From Pseudomonas sp. NFR16 (GTDB taxonomy: Bacteria > Pseudomonadota > Gammaproteobacteria > Pseudomonadales > Pseudomonadaceae), in the NCBI RefSeq assembly GCF_900108875.1, contig NZ_FNYJ01000005.1, positions 372,001-436,000 on the forward strand: a stretch of DNA of 64,000 nucleotides. The letters are read 5' to 3'. Under the pieces are notes generated by a model. That model did not search any database. It saw nothing but the letters and a program-made list of their open reading frames with translations, and had not been told where the DNA came from. The translations under genes and the position numbers were made by a program. The stretch's first letter is position 1. Every line of letters starts with the position of its first letter. Shown piece after piece: positions 43,466 to 51,773 of this stretch.

Positions 43466-44836
43466 TTATTTGCCGATGCAGAAGCTGGAGAAGATGCGTC
43501 CCAGCAGATCGTCGGAACTGAACGCGCCGGTAATTTCACCCAGGTATTGCTGGGCCAGTCGCAGATCTTCGGCCAACAGCTCACCGGCGCCTGCAAGCGT
43601 CAGTTGAGACCGGCCATGTTCGAGGGACGCACCGGCCCTGTTGAGCGCTTCCAGATGACGTCGACGTGCGCTGAAGCTGCTTTCAGAGGTCTGTTGATAA
43701 CCCATGCAGGCCTTCAAATGCTCACGAAGCAACTCAAGGCCCTCACCGCCAGCCTTGGCGCTCAGGTTGATCGTCACATGACCATCGCTGCTCACTAGCA
43801 GACCTACTGGATCACCGCTCAGATCTGCCTTGTTTCGAATGAGCGTAACGTTCGACGGATCAGGGCGTTGATCAAGAAATTCCGGCCATAACGCGAATGG
43901 ATCGGTGGCCTCCGGCGCGGTCGCGTCAACGACCAGCAGAATGCGATCAGCTTCACCGATCGCTTTCAATGCGCGTTCGACGCCGATCCGTTCGACCTGG
44001 TCCTGAGTGTCGCGCAGGCCGGCAGTGTCAACGACGTGCAGGGGCATGCCATCGATGTGGATATGTTCACGGAGGATATCCCGCGTCGTGCCCGCGATTT
44101 CCGTGACGATCGCCGCTTCCCTGCCTGCCAGGGCATTGAGCAGGCTCGACTTACCGGCGTTGGGTCGCCCTGCAATCACCACGGTCATGCCGTCACGCAG
44201 CAAGGCGCCTTGACTGGCTTCGCGCACGACTGTGGATAACTGCTCCCTCACGTCATCGAGCATGCGCAGGACGTGGCCATCTGCAAGGAAGTCGATCTCC
44301 TCTTCAGGAAAATCAATCGCCGCTTCTACATAGATCCGCAAGCTGATCAGCTGCTCGGTCAAGTTATGCACACGGGTGGAGAAGGCGCCCTGCAGAGATC
44401 GCAGCGCATTACGGGCCGCCTGTGCAGAACTTGCTTCGATCAGATCCGCGATGGCTTCCGCCTGAGCCAGGTCGAGCTTGTCGTTGAGGAAGGCTCGCTC
44501 ACTGAACTCTCCCGGACGCGCCAGTCGGCTGCCCAGCTGTACGCAGCGTTGCAGCAGCATATCGAGCACCACGGGTCCGCCATGCCCTTGCAGCTCAAGG
44601 ACGTCTTCCCCGGTGAAAGAATTCGGACCCGGGAAATAAAGCGCAATCCCTTCATCGATCACCTGGCCTTGCTGGTCGTGGAAAGGGCCGTAATGCGCGT
44701 GACGCGGCTGGGGCTGTTTGCCCACGATCGCTTTGGCGCACGTGCTGGCCAACGGACCGGATATACGCACGATGCCCACGCCGCCGCGGCCTTGGGCAGT
44801 CGCGATCGCTGCAATGGTTTCACGAGGGACGTTCAT
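43466..44836 (-). CDS. mnmE: tRNA modification GTPase MnmE
   Basis: 456-residue GTPase partner of MnmG. N-terminal folate-binding domain (about 1-120), helical domain, and a G domain inserted at about 216-375: GRPNAGKSSLLN (G1), TRDIL (G2 region), DTAGLRDT (G3), NKAD (G4). The C-terminal CIGK is the invariant CxGK with the catalytic-complex Cys. The start at 44836 fits the family (MNVPRETIAAIATAQGRGGV). Confidence 0.98.
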   Translation of the reverse strand: MNVPRETIAAIATAQGRGGVGIVRISGPLASTCAKAIVGKQPQPRHAHYGPFHDQQGQVIDEGIALYFPGPNSFTGEDVLELQGHGGPVVLDMLLQRCVQLGSRLARPGEFSERAFLNDKLDLAQAEAIADLIEASSAQAARNALRSLQGAFSTRVHNLTEQLISLRIYVEAAIDFPEEEIDFLADGHVLRMLDDVREQLSTVVREASQGALLRDGMTVVIAGRPNAGKSSLLNALAGREAAIVTEIAGTTRDILREHIHIDGMPLHVVDTAGLRDTQDQVERIGVERALKAIGEADRILLVVDATAPEATDPFALWPEFLDQRPDPSNVTLIRNKADLSGDPVGLLVSSDGHVTINLSAKAGGEGLELLREHLKACMGYQQTSESSFSARRRHLEALNRAGASLEHGRSQLTLAGAGELLAEDLRLAQQYLGEITGAFSSDDLLGRIFSSFCIGK

Positions 44837-44864
44837 GGTCCTGCTCCTGAATAACTGTCAGATA

Positions 44865-44889
44865 GCAAAACGCCCCACGAGGGGGCGTT
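44865..44889 (-). terminator. Terminator between yidC and mnmE
   Basis: AACGCCCC (44869-44876), loop ACGAG, GGGGCGTT (44882-44889); on the minus strand TTTTGC follows. It separates yidC (stop 44915) from mnmE (start 44836). Confidence 0.8.
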
Positions 44890-44914
44890 CTGATTTACTT
44901 ATCAACAGGGTAGA

Positions 44915-46594
44915 TCAGGCAGCGGCTTTCTTGGCTTTCGCCTCGATGCTGCGGGTGATGTACCACTGTTGCGTGATGGACAAGGTGTTGTTCACAACCC
45001 AGTACAGCACCAGACCTGCAGGGAACCACAGGAAGAAAAAGGTGAAGATGATCGGCATCAGCTTCATCACCTTGGCCTGCATCGGATCCGGCGGTGTCGG
45101 GTTCAGTCGCTGCTGAATGAACATGGTCGCACCCATGATGATCGGCAGGATGAAAAACGGATCCTTGATCGACAGGTCGGTTATCCACAGCAGCCAAGGC
45201 GCCTGACGCATCTCGACGCTTTCCAGCAGTACCCAGTACAACGAGAGGAACACTGGCATCTGAACCAGAATCGGCAAGCAGCCGCCCAGCGGGTTGATCT
45301 TCTCTTTCTTGTACAGCTCCATCATCGACTGAGAAAGCTTCTGACGATCATCGCCATGTTGCTCCTTCAGTGCGGCCAGACGAGGTGCAACAGCACGCAT
45401 GCGGGCCATCGACTTGTAGCTGGCGGCCGACAGAGGGAAGAAAAGCCCTTTGATCAGCATGGTCAGGAAGATGATCGACCAGCCCCAGTTACCCACAATG
45501 CTGTGGATATGTTGCAGCAGCCAGAAAATAGGCTGGGCAATGAACCATAGAATGCCGTAGTCGACGGTCAACTCCAGACCTGGGGACAACTCTTTCAGGA
45601 CAGCCTGACTTTTAGGACCGGCGTACAACGTGGTCGTTGTTTCAGCCTTGGCGCCAGGCGCTACGGTCACTGCCGGGCCGGTAAAACCGATGATGTAATT
45701 GCCGGCACTGTCTTTACGCGTGGTGACAGTGTTGTTGTCAGCCTTGTTCGGGATCCAGGCGGTCACGAAATAGTGCTGCAGCCAGGCAACCCAGCCACCT
45801 TGAACGGTATCTTTGATGGAGCCTTTGTCGATGTCCTTCATCGAAACCTTTTTGTAAGGTTCCGAAGGTGTCCACATGGCAGCACCCAGGTAAGTAGCGG
45901 TACCGGTGGCAGTGGTGGACGAAGGGTCGGCACTGGCGTCGCGTTTCAGTTGCGCGAACAGATTGCCGTTCCAGGCCTGAGCGCTCTGGTTATCGATCAG
46001 ATAGCTGACGGTCAGGTCATACAAGCCGCGTTTGAACGTGAATCGCTTGATGTAGTTGACGCCGGCATCGCTGAATTTCAGATCCACGACCAGATCATTC
46101 TGACCATCGGCCAGTTGATAACTTTTCTGAGAGGCGGCGTAAACAGGGCGACCAGAGGCACGGGCATCAGGACCATTAACACCTGTCAAACCGCTCTGCG
46201 CGAGGAAAACGCGCTCGCCACCATTATCAAACAACTGAAATGGAATCTCAGGATGGTCCTGACGGCGTGGGTAAAGCGGCAGGCGAAGCTGCACCACGTC
46301 ACCGCCGACCGGGTCGATTTCCAGATTCAGAACGTCCGTCTTCACCTGGATGAGATCTTTGCTGGCAACCACAGGGGTTTCAGCTGGCGCAGCGACTTCT
46401 CCGGTGGCACTTGGAACGTCTGCATTTGCAGCAGTAGAACCTTGTGGAGCATCGGGAATAGCGGATGTATTGGTGTTGGCAGCAACATTCTGAGTCGGCA
46501 AGGCTGCCTGACCGTAGTCCTGGTTCCATTTGAGGACACCGACATAGGTCACGATTGCCAGGGCGACGATCAGGATCGTGCGTTTAATATCCAT
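44915..46594 (-). CDS. yidC: Membrane protein insertase YidC
   Basis: 559-residue inner-membrane insertase. Starts MDIKRTILIVALAIVTYVGV (first membrane helix), then a low-complexity linker and a large periplasmic beta domain (about 60-340), then five conserved helices with WGWSIIFLTMLIKGLFFPLS and MGATMFIQQRLNPTPPDPMQ. The basic C-terminus RSIEAKAKKAAA is normal. The frame is open to 46774, but that extension overlaps yidD and lacks homology. Confidence 0.98.
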   Translation of the reverse strand: MDIKRTILIVALAIVTYVGVLKWNQDYGQAALPTQNVAANTNTSAIPDAPQGSTAANADVPSATGEVAAPAETPVVASKDLIQVKTDVLNLEIDPVGGDVVQLRLPLYPRRQDHPEIPFQLFDNGGERVFLAQSGLTGVNGPDARASGRPVYAASQKSYQLADGQNDLVVDLKFSDAGVNYIKRFTFKRGLYDLTVSYLIDNQSAQAWNGNLFAQLKRDASADPSSTTATGTATYLGAAMWTPSEPYKKVSMKDIDKGSIKDTVQGGWVAWLQHYFVTAWIPNKADNNTVTTRKDSAGNYIIGFTGPAVTVAPGAKAETTTTLYAGPKSQAVLKELSPGLELTVDYGILWFIAQPIFWLLQHIHSIVGNWGWSIIFLTMLIKGLFFPLSAASYKSMARMRAVAPRLAALKEQHGDDRQKLSQSMMELYKKEKINPLGGCLPILVQMPVFLSLYWVLLESVEMRQAPWLLWITDLSIKDPFFILPIIMGATMFIQQRLNPTPPDPMQAKVMKLMPIIFTFFFLWFPAGLVLYWVVNNTLSITQQWYITRSIEAKAKKAAA

Positions 46595-46596
46595 GA

Positions 46597-46842
46597 TTAC
46601 TCGGCCATCGAAGAGGAACGGGAGGTGGGAGCTGGTGGAACCGGGTCGAAACCACCGGGATTCCACGGATGACAGCGACCTAAGCGACGTAAGGTCAGCC
46701 AGCCGCCGCGTACCAGGCCATGATTTTCGATGGCTTCGTACGCGTAGCAGGAGCAACTGGGGTAGAAACGACAATGACTGGCCATCAGGGGACTAATGGC
46801 ATAGCGGTAAAACTGGATCGGAACGAGCGCCAGTTTACGCAT
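46597..46842 (-). CDS. yidD: Membrane protein insertion efficiency factor YidD
   Basis: 81-residue small basic protein, conserved between rnpA and yidC. Motif FYRYAISPLMASHCRFYPSC with its Cys pattern and GLVRGGWLTLRRLGRCHPWN are family hallmarks. It overlaps rnpA by 8 bp and ends 2 bp before yidC. Confidence 0.96.
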   Translation of the reverse strand: MRKLALVPIQFYRYAISPLMASHCRFYPSCSCYAYEAIENHGLVRGGWLTLRRLGRCHPWNPGGFDPVPPAPTSRSSSMAE

Positions 46843-47236
46843 CAGGACTGTCTACCCCCGCAGTTTCGGTTTTGACTTCTGTTGGCCGGCTGCGCGCCAG
46901 ACGTTTCCAGAGCTTGCCGAAATGCTGAATCAATTCGGGGTTTTCAATATCACCCAAGCCTTTACGCGCGACAACGACGATATCCCAACCAACCAGGTTG
47001 TCCTGGTGGAGGCGAAACGATTCGCGCATCAGGCGCTTCAAGCGATTGCGCTCGACGGAGAGCTTGACGCTCTTTTTACCGATCACCAATCCGAGACGGG
47101 GGTGATCAAGGTCGTTGTTGCGCACAAGGAGCAGGAGATTTTTCCCCGGAACCTTGCCGGTAGGGGAGTCAAAGACTGCCTTGAAATGCCGGGGTGTCAG
47201 CAAACGCTTTTCCCGACTGAAGTCTCGACTCACCAC
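46835..47236 (-). CDS. rnpA: Ribonuclease P protein component
   Basis: 133-residue protein cofactor of RNase P. RNR signature RNRLKRLMRESFR (about 62-74), preceded by RLGLVIGKKSVK. The start is GTG at 47236 (a second GTG follows at once), 13 bp after the rpmH stop, as in other pseudomonads where this gene begins with VSRDF. Confidence 0.96.
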   Translation of the reverse strand: MVSRDFSREKRLLTPRHFKAVFDSPTGKVPGKNLLLLVRNNDLDHPRLGLVIGKKSVKLSVERNRLKRLMRESFRLHQDNLVGWDIVVVARKGLGDIENPELIQHFGKLWKRLARSRPTEVKTETAGVDSPDA

Positions 47237-47249
47237 CTGTGCCGATTAA

Positions 47250-47384
47250 TCAAACTGCCAGACGCTTACGGCCTTTGGCGCGACGACGCGACAGAACTGC
47301 GCGACCGTTCTTGGTGGCCATGCGAGCACGGAAACCGTGGGTGCGAGCGCGCTTGATAGTGCTGGGTTGGAAAGTACGTTTCAT
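47250..47384 (-). CDS. rpmH: 50S ribosomal protein L34
   Basis: 44-residue protein: [20 protein letters not shown] at the start and [12 protein letters not shown] at the end, fully canonical. Very basic. First gene of the rpmH-rnpA-yidD-yidC cluster, leftward from oriC. Confidence 0.97.
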
Positions 47385-47584
47385 GGCGTGTTACCTGGTT
47401 CGTCCACAACGGGCCGGAATGGCCCCCGTTTTAAGAGACCGGGGATTCTAGAGAAAGCACGCCCGTAGGTCAATTTCCAACCAGCGTTTCCTGCATTTAC
47501 TTCTTATAGGGATTCTGAGGCCCGCTGCAAACCGAGCGCACCCCGAACACGACATAGACATAGAAATAAAGAAGGAGAGTATTT

Positions 47585-47614
47585 AAAGCTTTTCTGTAAA
47601 GCTTATAAAAGCTT
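47585..47614. repeat. Three AAAGCTT direct repeats in the probable DNA-unwinding element
   Basis: AAAGCTT starts at 47585, 47598 and 47608, within an AT-rich block on the rpmH side of the DnaA boxes. Placement and composition suit a duplex-opening element. Confidence 0.6.
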
Positions 47615-47745
47615 AGGCACCGCCGGTCTGTTGATAACATTCTGAGAGTCCCATTGTGCCTGATGTACAGAGAAACTAAACTCTGTCCACAAGCGGTGCG
47701 GCGGCTGTGCTCCGCAGTCGGAAAACCTGTGGGTGAAAAGGCTAT

Positions 47746-47754
47746 TTATCCACA
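47746..47754 (+). promoter_or_regulatory. DnaA box (oriC)
   Basis: Perfect TTATCCACA, 15 bp from the next box at 47761. Confidence 0.9.
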
Positions 47755-47760
47755 GCGCGC

Positions 47761-47769
47761 TTATCCACA
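47761..47769 (+). promoter_or_regulatory. DnaA box (oriC)
   Basis: Perfect TTATCCACA, in the same orientation as the box at 47746. Confidence 0.9.
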
Positions 47770-47807
47770 GATTTCAACCCCGACTTATGCAAAGCCCTGA
47801 GATCGAG

Positions 47808-47816
47808 TTATCCACA
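47808..47816 (+). promoter_or_regulatory. DnaA box (oriC)
   Basis: Perfect TTATCCACA. Confidence 0.9.
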
Positions 47817-47892
47817 TAGCTTACGAGCGTGCCGTTTGTCGGCTTTCTTTTCGATAAACGCTTGATTTTGAGGTATCTCTTAGCGTCCTACA

Positions 47893-47901
47893 TGTGGATA
47901 A
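47893..47901 (-). promoter_or_regulatory. DnaA box (oriC, inverted, near dnaA promoter)
   Basis: Perfect TGTGGATAA, 69 bp before the dnaA start; it may also serve in dnaA autoregulation. Confidence 0.88.
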
Positions 47902-47969
47902 GTCCACGTCGGGTGGTTACAATGGGCGCTTGATTTTGCCTCACCGGCTTTTGAACTTAGGGGATGTCC

Positions 47970-49511
47970 GTGTCAGTGGAACTTTGGCAGCAGTGCGTAG
48001 AGCTATTGCGCGATGAGCTGCCTGCCCAGCAATTCAACACCTGGATCCGTCCGCTACAGGTCGAAGCCGAAGGCGACGAATTGCGTGTCTACGCGCCCAA
48101 CCGTTTTGTGCTCGATTGGGTCAACGAGAAGTACCTGAGCCGGCTGCTTGAATTGCTGGGTGAGCACGGTCAGGGCATCGCGCCTGCGCTTTCCTTATTA
48201 ATAGGCAGCAAACGCAGTTCTGCGCCCCGGGCTGCGCCCAACGCACCACTGGCTGCCGCCGCCGCTGCTTCTCAGGCTCAAGCCGCGCAGGCCGCCGCGA
48301 GCAGCGAAGTCAGCGCCTCTGCGCCTGTCACTGCACCCGTTGTGGCCCCTGCTCCTACCGTTCAAGCCTCTCTGGATGTGGATGACGAGCCTTCGCGCGC
48401 AAGCTTCGACCCTATGGCGGGTGCCAGCTCTCAGCAGGCTCCGGCGCGTGCCGAGCAGCGTAATGTTCAGGTTGAAGGCGCGCTCAAGCACACCAGCTAC
48501 CTGAATCGCACGTTTACCTTCGAGAATTTCGTCGAGGGTAAATCCAACCAGCTGGCCCGTGCGGCCGCCTGGCAGGTAGCGGATAACCCCAAGCATGGCT
48601 ATAACCCGCTTTTCCTTTATGGCGGTGTTGGCCTGGGTAAGACGCACTTGATGCACGCTGTCGGCAATCATCTGCTTAAGAAGAATCCGAACGCGAAGGT
48701 TGTCTATCTGCATTCCGAGCGCTTCGTTGCCGACATGGTCAAGGCGCTGCAGCTGAACGCGATCAACGAATTCAAGCGGTTCTACCGCTCTGTCGACGCA
48801 TTGCTGATCGACGATATCCAGTTCTTCGCGCGCAAGGAGCGTTCTCAGGAAGAGTTTTTCCACACCTTCAACGCGTTGCTTGAGGGTGGTCAGCAGGTGA
48901 TCCTGACCAGTGACCGTTATCCAAAAGAAATCGAAGGGCTCGAGGAACGTCTCAAGTCGCGTTTCGGCTGGGGACTGACGGTAGCTGTGGAACCGCCCGA
49001 GCTGGAAACTCGCGTGGCAATCCTGATGAAAAAGGCGGATCAGGCTAAGGTCGAACTGCCCCACGACGCCGCGTTTTTCATCGCCCAGCGGATCCGGTCC
49101 AATGTGCGTGAGCTCGAGGGTGCGCTCAAGCGCGTCATCGCTCACTCGCACTTCATGGGCCGGGACATCACCATCGAACTAATCCGCGAGTCCCTCAAGG
49201 ACCTGCTGGCATTGCAAGACAAGCTGGTGAGCGTGGATAACATTCAGCGTACAGTCGCTGAGTACTACAAGATCAAGATCTCCGACCTTTTGTCGAAACG
49301 TCGTTCGAGATCGGTCGCGCGGCCACGGCAGGTGGCGATGGCGTTGTCCAAGGAATTGACCAACCACAGTCTCCCGGAGATCGGCGATGTGTTTGGCGGC
49401 CGCGACCATACCACCGTGCTGCACGCATGCCGCAAGATCAACGAGCTTAAAGAATCCGATGCGGACATCCGCGAGGACTACAAGAACCTGCTGCGTACTT
49501 TGACTACGTGA
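47970..49511 (+). CDS. dnaA: Chromosomal replication initiator DnaA
   Basis: 513-residue initiator. Domain I SVELWQQCVELLRDELPAQQ; Ala/Pro-rich linker domain II (about 85-175); AAA+ domain III with Walker A GGVGLGKTHL and Walker B LIDDIQFF; domain IV with GGRDHTTVLHACRKI reading DnaA boxes. Start choice: ATG 47964 is possible but AGGGG would be only 1-2 bp away. GTG 47970 has proper spacing and gives the SVELWQQC start found in Pseudomonas. Confidence 0.97.
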   Translation: MSVELWQQCVELLRDELPAQQFNTWIRPLQVEAEGDELRVYAPNRFVLDWVNEKYLSRLLELLGEHGQGIAPALSLLIGSKRSSAPRAAPNAPLAAAAAASQAQAAQAAASSEVSASAPVTAPVVAPAPTVQASLDVDDEPSRASFDPMAGASSQQAPARAEQRNVQVEGALKHTSYLNRTFTFENFVEGKSNQLARAAAWQVADNPKHGYNPLFLYGGVGLGKTHLMHAVGNHLLKKNPNAKVVYLHSERFVADMVKALQLNAINEFKRFYRSVDALLIDDIQFFARKERSQEEFFHTFNALLEGGQQVILTSDRYPKEIEGLEERLKSRFGWGLTVAVEPPELETRVAILMKKADQAKVELPHDAAFFIAQRIRSNVRELEGALKRVIAHSHFMGRDITIELIRESLKDLLALQDKLVSVDNIQRTVAEYYKIKISDLLSKRRSRSVARPRQVAMALSKELTNHSLPEIGDVFGGRDHTTVLHACRKINELKESDADIREDYKNLLRTLTT

Positions 49512-49546
49512 TGCCGACGCAGCTTATCAAGGCAAGGGACTAGACC

Positions 49547-50650
49547 ATGCATTTCACCATTCAACGCGAAGCCCTGTTGAAACCCCTGCAACTGGTCGCA
49601 GGCGTTGTCGAACGCCGCCAGACCTTGCCGGTTCTGTCGAACGTGCTGTTGGTCGTCGAGGGCCAGCAACTGTCCTTGACGGGTACTGACCTGGAAGTCG
49701 AACTGGTAGGTCGTGTCCAACTGGAAGAGCCTGCAGAACCGGGCGAAATCACTGTCCCTGCGCGCAAGCTGATGGACATCTGCAAAAGCCTGCCGAACGA
49801 CGCGCTGATCGACGTCAAAGTCGATGAACAGAAGCTGGTTGTCAAAGCAGGTCGCAGTCGATTCACCCTGTCCACGCTGCCAGCCAACGATTTCCCGACG
49901 GTTGAAGAAGGCCCGGGCTCACTGACCTTCAACCTTGTGCAGAGCAAGATGCGTCGTTTGATCGAACGCACCAGCTTTGCGATGGCCCAGCAGGACGTCC
50001 GTTACTACCTCAACGGCATGCTGCTTGAAGTGCAGTCGGGCGTTCTTCGCGCGGTCGCAACTGATGGTCACCGCCTGGCAATGTGTTCGATGGCGGCGGA
50101 AATCGAGCAGGCCGATCGTCATCAGGTGATCGTTCCACGTAAGGGCATCCTGGAACTCGCGCGTCTTCTGACCGAGCAGGATGGCTTGGTCAGCATTGTC
50201 CTGGGTCAGCATCACATTCGTGCAACGACGGGTGAGTTCACATTTACCTCAAAGCTGGTGGACGGCAAATTCCCCGACTACGAACGTGTGTTGCCTAAGG
50301 GTGGCGACAAGCTGGTTGTTGGCGATCGCCAGGCACTGCGCGAAGCGTTCAGCCGCACCGCGATTCTCTCCAATGAGAAGTACCGCGGTATTCGCCTGCA
50401 GCTCGCAAGCGGTCAGCTGAAGATTCAGGCGAACAACCCTGAACAGGAAGAAGCGGAAGAAGAAATCAGCGTCGATTACAATGGCAGTTCTCTGGAGATC
50501 GGCTTCAACGTCAGCTACCTGCTGGACGTATTGGGCGTCATGACCACCGAGCAAGTGCGTTTGATTCTGTCCGACTCGAACAGCAGCGCGTTGGTGCAAG
50601 AATCCGGCAACGACGATTCGGCTTATGTCGTTATGCCGATGCGCCTATAA
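49547..50650 (+). CDS. dnaN: DNA polymerase III sliding clamp beta
   Basis: 367-residue ring clamp. Starts MHFTIQREALLKPLQLVAGV; ends with YVVMPMRL, the conserved C-terminal strand. Three repeats of the clamp fold span the length. It is 35 bp after dnaA, on the leading strand. Confidence 0.99.
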   Translation: MHFTIQREALLKPLQLVAGVVERRQTLPVLSNVLLVVEGQQLSLTGTDLEVELVGRVQLEEPAEPGEITVPARKLMDICKSLPNDALIDVKVDEQKLVVKAGRSRFTLSTLPANDFPTVEEGPGSLTFNLVQSKMRRLIERTSFAMAQQDVRYYLNGMLLEVQSGVLRAVATDGHRLAMCSMAAEIEQADRHQVIVPRKGILELARLLTEQDGLVSIVLGQHHIRATTGEFTFTSKLVDGKFPDYERVLPKGGDKLVVGDRQALREAFSRTAILSNEKYRGIRLQLASGQLKIQANNPEQEEAEEEISVDYNGSSLEIGFNVSYLLDVLGVMTTEQVRLILSDSNSSALVQESGNDDSAYVVMPMRL

Positions 50651-50665
50651 ATCAGCAGACGATAG

Positions 50666-51769
50666 ATGTCTCTCAGTCGCGTCTCGGTCACCGGGGTGCG
50701 CAATCTGCAACCGGTGACCTTCTCTCCTTCTCCCCGAATCAACATCCTTTATGGCGCCAATGGCAGTGGTAAAACCAGTGTCCTTGAAGCCATACATCTG
50801 CTTGGTCTCGCCAGATCATTTCGAAGCATACGCCTGCAACCCGTCATTCAATATGAGCAGCCTGCCTGCACCGTGTTTGGACAGGTCGAGTTAGCCGAAG
50901 GTGGGCATAGCAGTCTTGGAATCTCGCGCGATCGCCAAGGCGAATTTCAAATCCGCATTGACGGGCAGAACGCCAAAAGCGCAGCGCAGCTCGCGGAAAC
51001 CCTGCCACTCCAGTTGATCAATCCTGACAGTTTTCGACTGTTGGAAGGCGCCCCGAAGATCCGTCGGCAGTTTTTGGATTGGGGAGTGTTCCACGTGGAA
51101 CCTCGTTTTATGGCCACCTGGCAGCGCTTGCAGAAGGCCCTGAGGCAGCGAAACTCGTGGCTTCGACATGGTACACTTGACGTTGCTTCACAAGCTGCGT
51201 GGGACCGAGAACTGTGTTTGGCGAGCGATGACATCGACGAATTTCGGCGCGCGTACATCAAAGCACTCAAGCCGGTTTTTGAGCAAACCCTTAGCGAGTT
51301 AGTCCAGCTCGAGGGCTTGACCCTTAGTTACTACCGCGGCTGGGACAAAGAGAAAGATCTCGGCTCGGTGCTCGCTTCGTCTCTTCATCGGGATCAGCAG
51401 ATCGGCCATACCCAGGCGGGACCTCAGCGGGCTGATTTGCGGCTGCGGCTCGGCGGTCACAACGCAGCGGATATCCTGTCGCGCGGTCAGCAGAAGCTGG
51501 TGGTCTGCGCGCTACGTATTGCCCAAGGCCATTTAGTGAGCCAGGCCCGCCGCGGCCAATGTATTTATCTCGTCGATGATCTGCCTTCAGAACTCGACGA
51601 GCATCACCGCAGCGCGTTATGTCGCTTGCTGGAAGAATTACGCTGCCAGGTGTTCATCACCTGTGTAGATCATGAATTGTTGAGGGAAGGCTGGCAGACG
51701 GATACGCCGGTTGCTTTGTTCCACGTGGAACACGGCTGTATCACCCAGACCCACGACCATCGGGAGTGA
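50666..51769 (+). CDS. recF: DNA replication and repair protein RecF
   Basis: 367-residue SMC-like ATPase for recombinational gap repair. Walker A GANGSGKTSVLEAI (about 31-44), ABC signature LSRGQQKLV and Walker B YLVDDLPSELDEHH near the C-terminus. It contains two parS sites, one at 51087-51102 and one near its 3' end at 51717-51732, so the DNA serves coding and segregation at once. Confidence 0.98.
   Translation: MSLSRVSVTGVRNLQPVTFSPSPRINILYGANGSGKTSVLEAIHLLGLARSFRSIRLQPVIQYEQPACTVFGQVELAEGGHSSLGISRDRQGEFQIRIDGQNAKSAAQLAETLPLQLINPDSFRLLEGAPKIRRQFLDWGVFHVEPRFMATWQRLQKALRQRNSWLRHGTLDVASQAAWDRELCLASDDIDEFRRAYIKALKPVFEQTLSELVQLEGLTLSYYRGWDKEKDLGSVLASSLHRDQQIGHTQAGPQRADLRLRLGGHNAADILSRGQQKLVVCALRIAQGHLVSQARRGQCIYLVDDLPSELDEHHRSALCRLLEELRCQVFITCVDHELLREGWQTDTPVALFHVEHGCITQTHDHRE
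51087..51102. promoter_or_regulatory. parS site 1
   Basis: TGTTCCACGTGGAACC: the Pseudomonas ParB-binding palindrome with one end base deviating. Within recF, 3.3 kb from oriC. Confidence 0.92.
51717..51732. promoter_or_regulatory. parS site 2
   Basis: TGTTCCACGTGGAACA: perfect 16-bp palindrome, identical to the Pseudomonas consensus as I know it. At the 3' end of recF, just before gyrB. Confidence 0.94.
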
Positions 51770-51773
51770 ATGC

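Larger units (their letters stand above)
47385..47969. other. Chromosomal replication origin oriC
   Basis: 585-bp rpmH-dnaA intergenic region, the established origin location in Pseudomonas. It has four perfect DnaA boxes (47746-47754, 47761-47769, 47808-47816 and, inverted, 47893-47901) plus weaker ones. An AT-rich block at 47570-47620 with three AAAGCTT repeats (47585, 47598, 47608) is the likely unwinding element. The divergent rpmH and dnaA promoters must also be here. Confidence 0.92.

Noticed and set aside
43358..43798. Small gene opposite the mnmE 3' end
   Set aside because: No family resemblance; it overlaps the mnmE coding region and its terminator.
45773..46672. Plus-strand open frame of 299 codons
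   Set aside because: Antisense to yidC, with no start signal or recognisable domain; a shadow of the GC-rich coding strand.
47964..47969. ATG 47964 as the dnaA start
   Set aside because: AGGGG would be only 1-2 bp from it; GTG 47970 has correct spacing and matches Pseudomonas DnaA.
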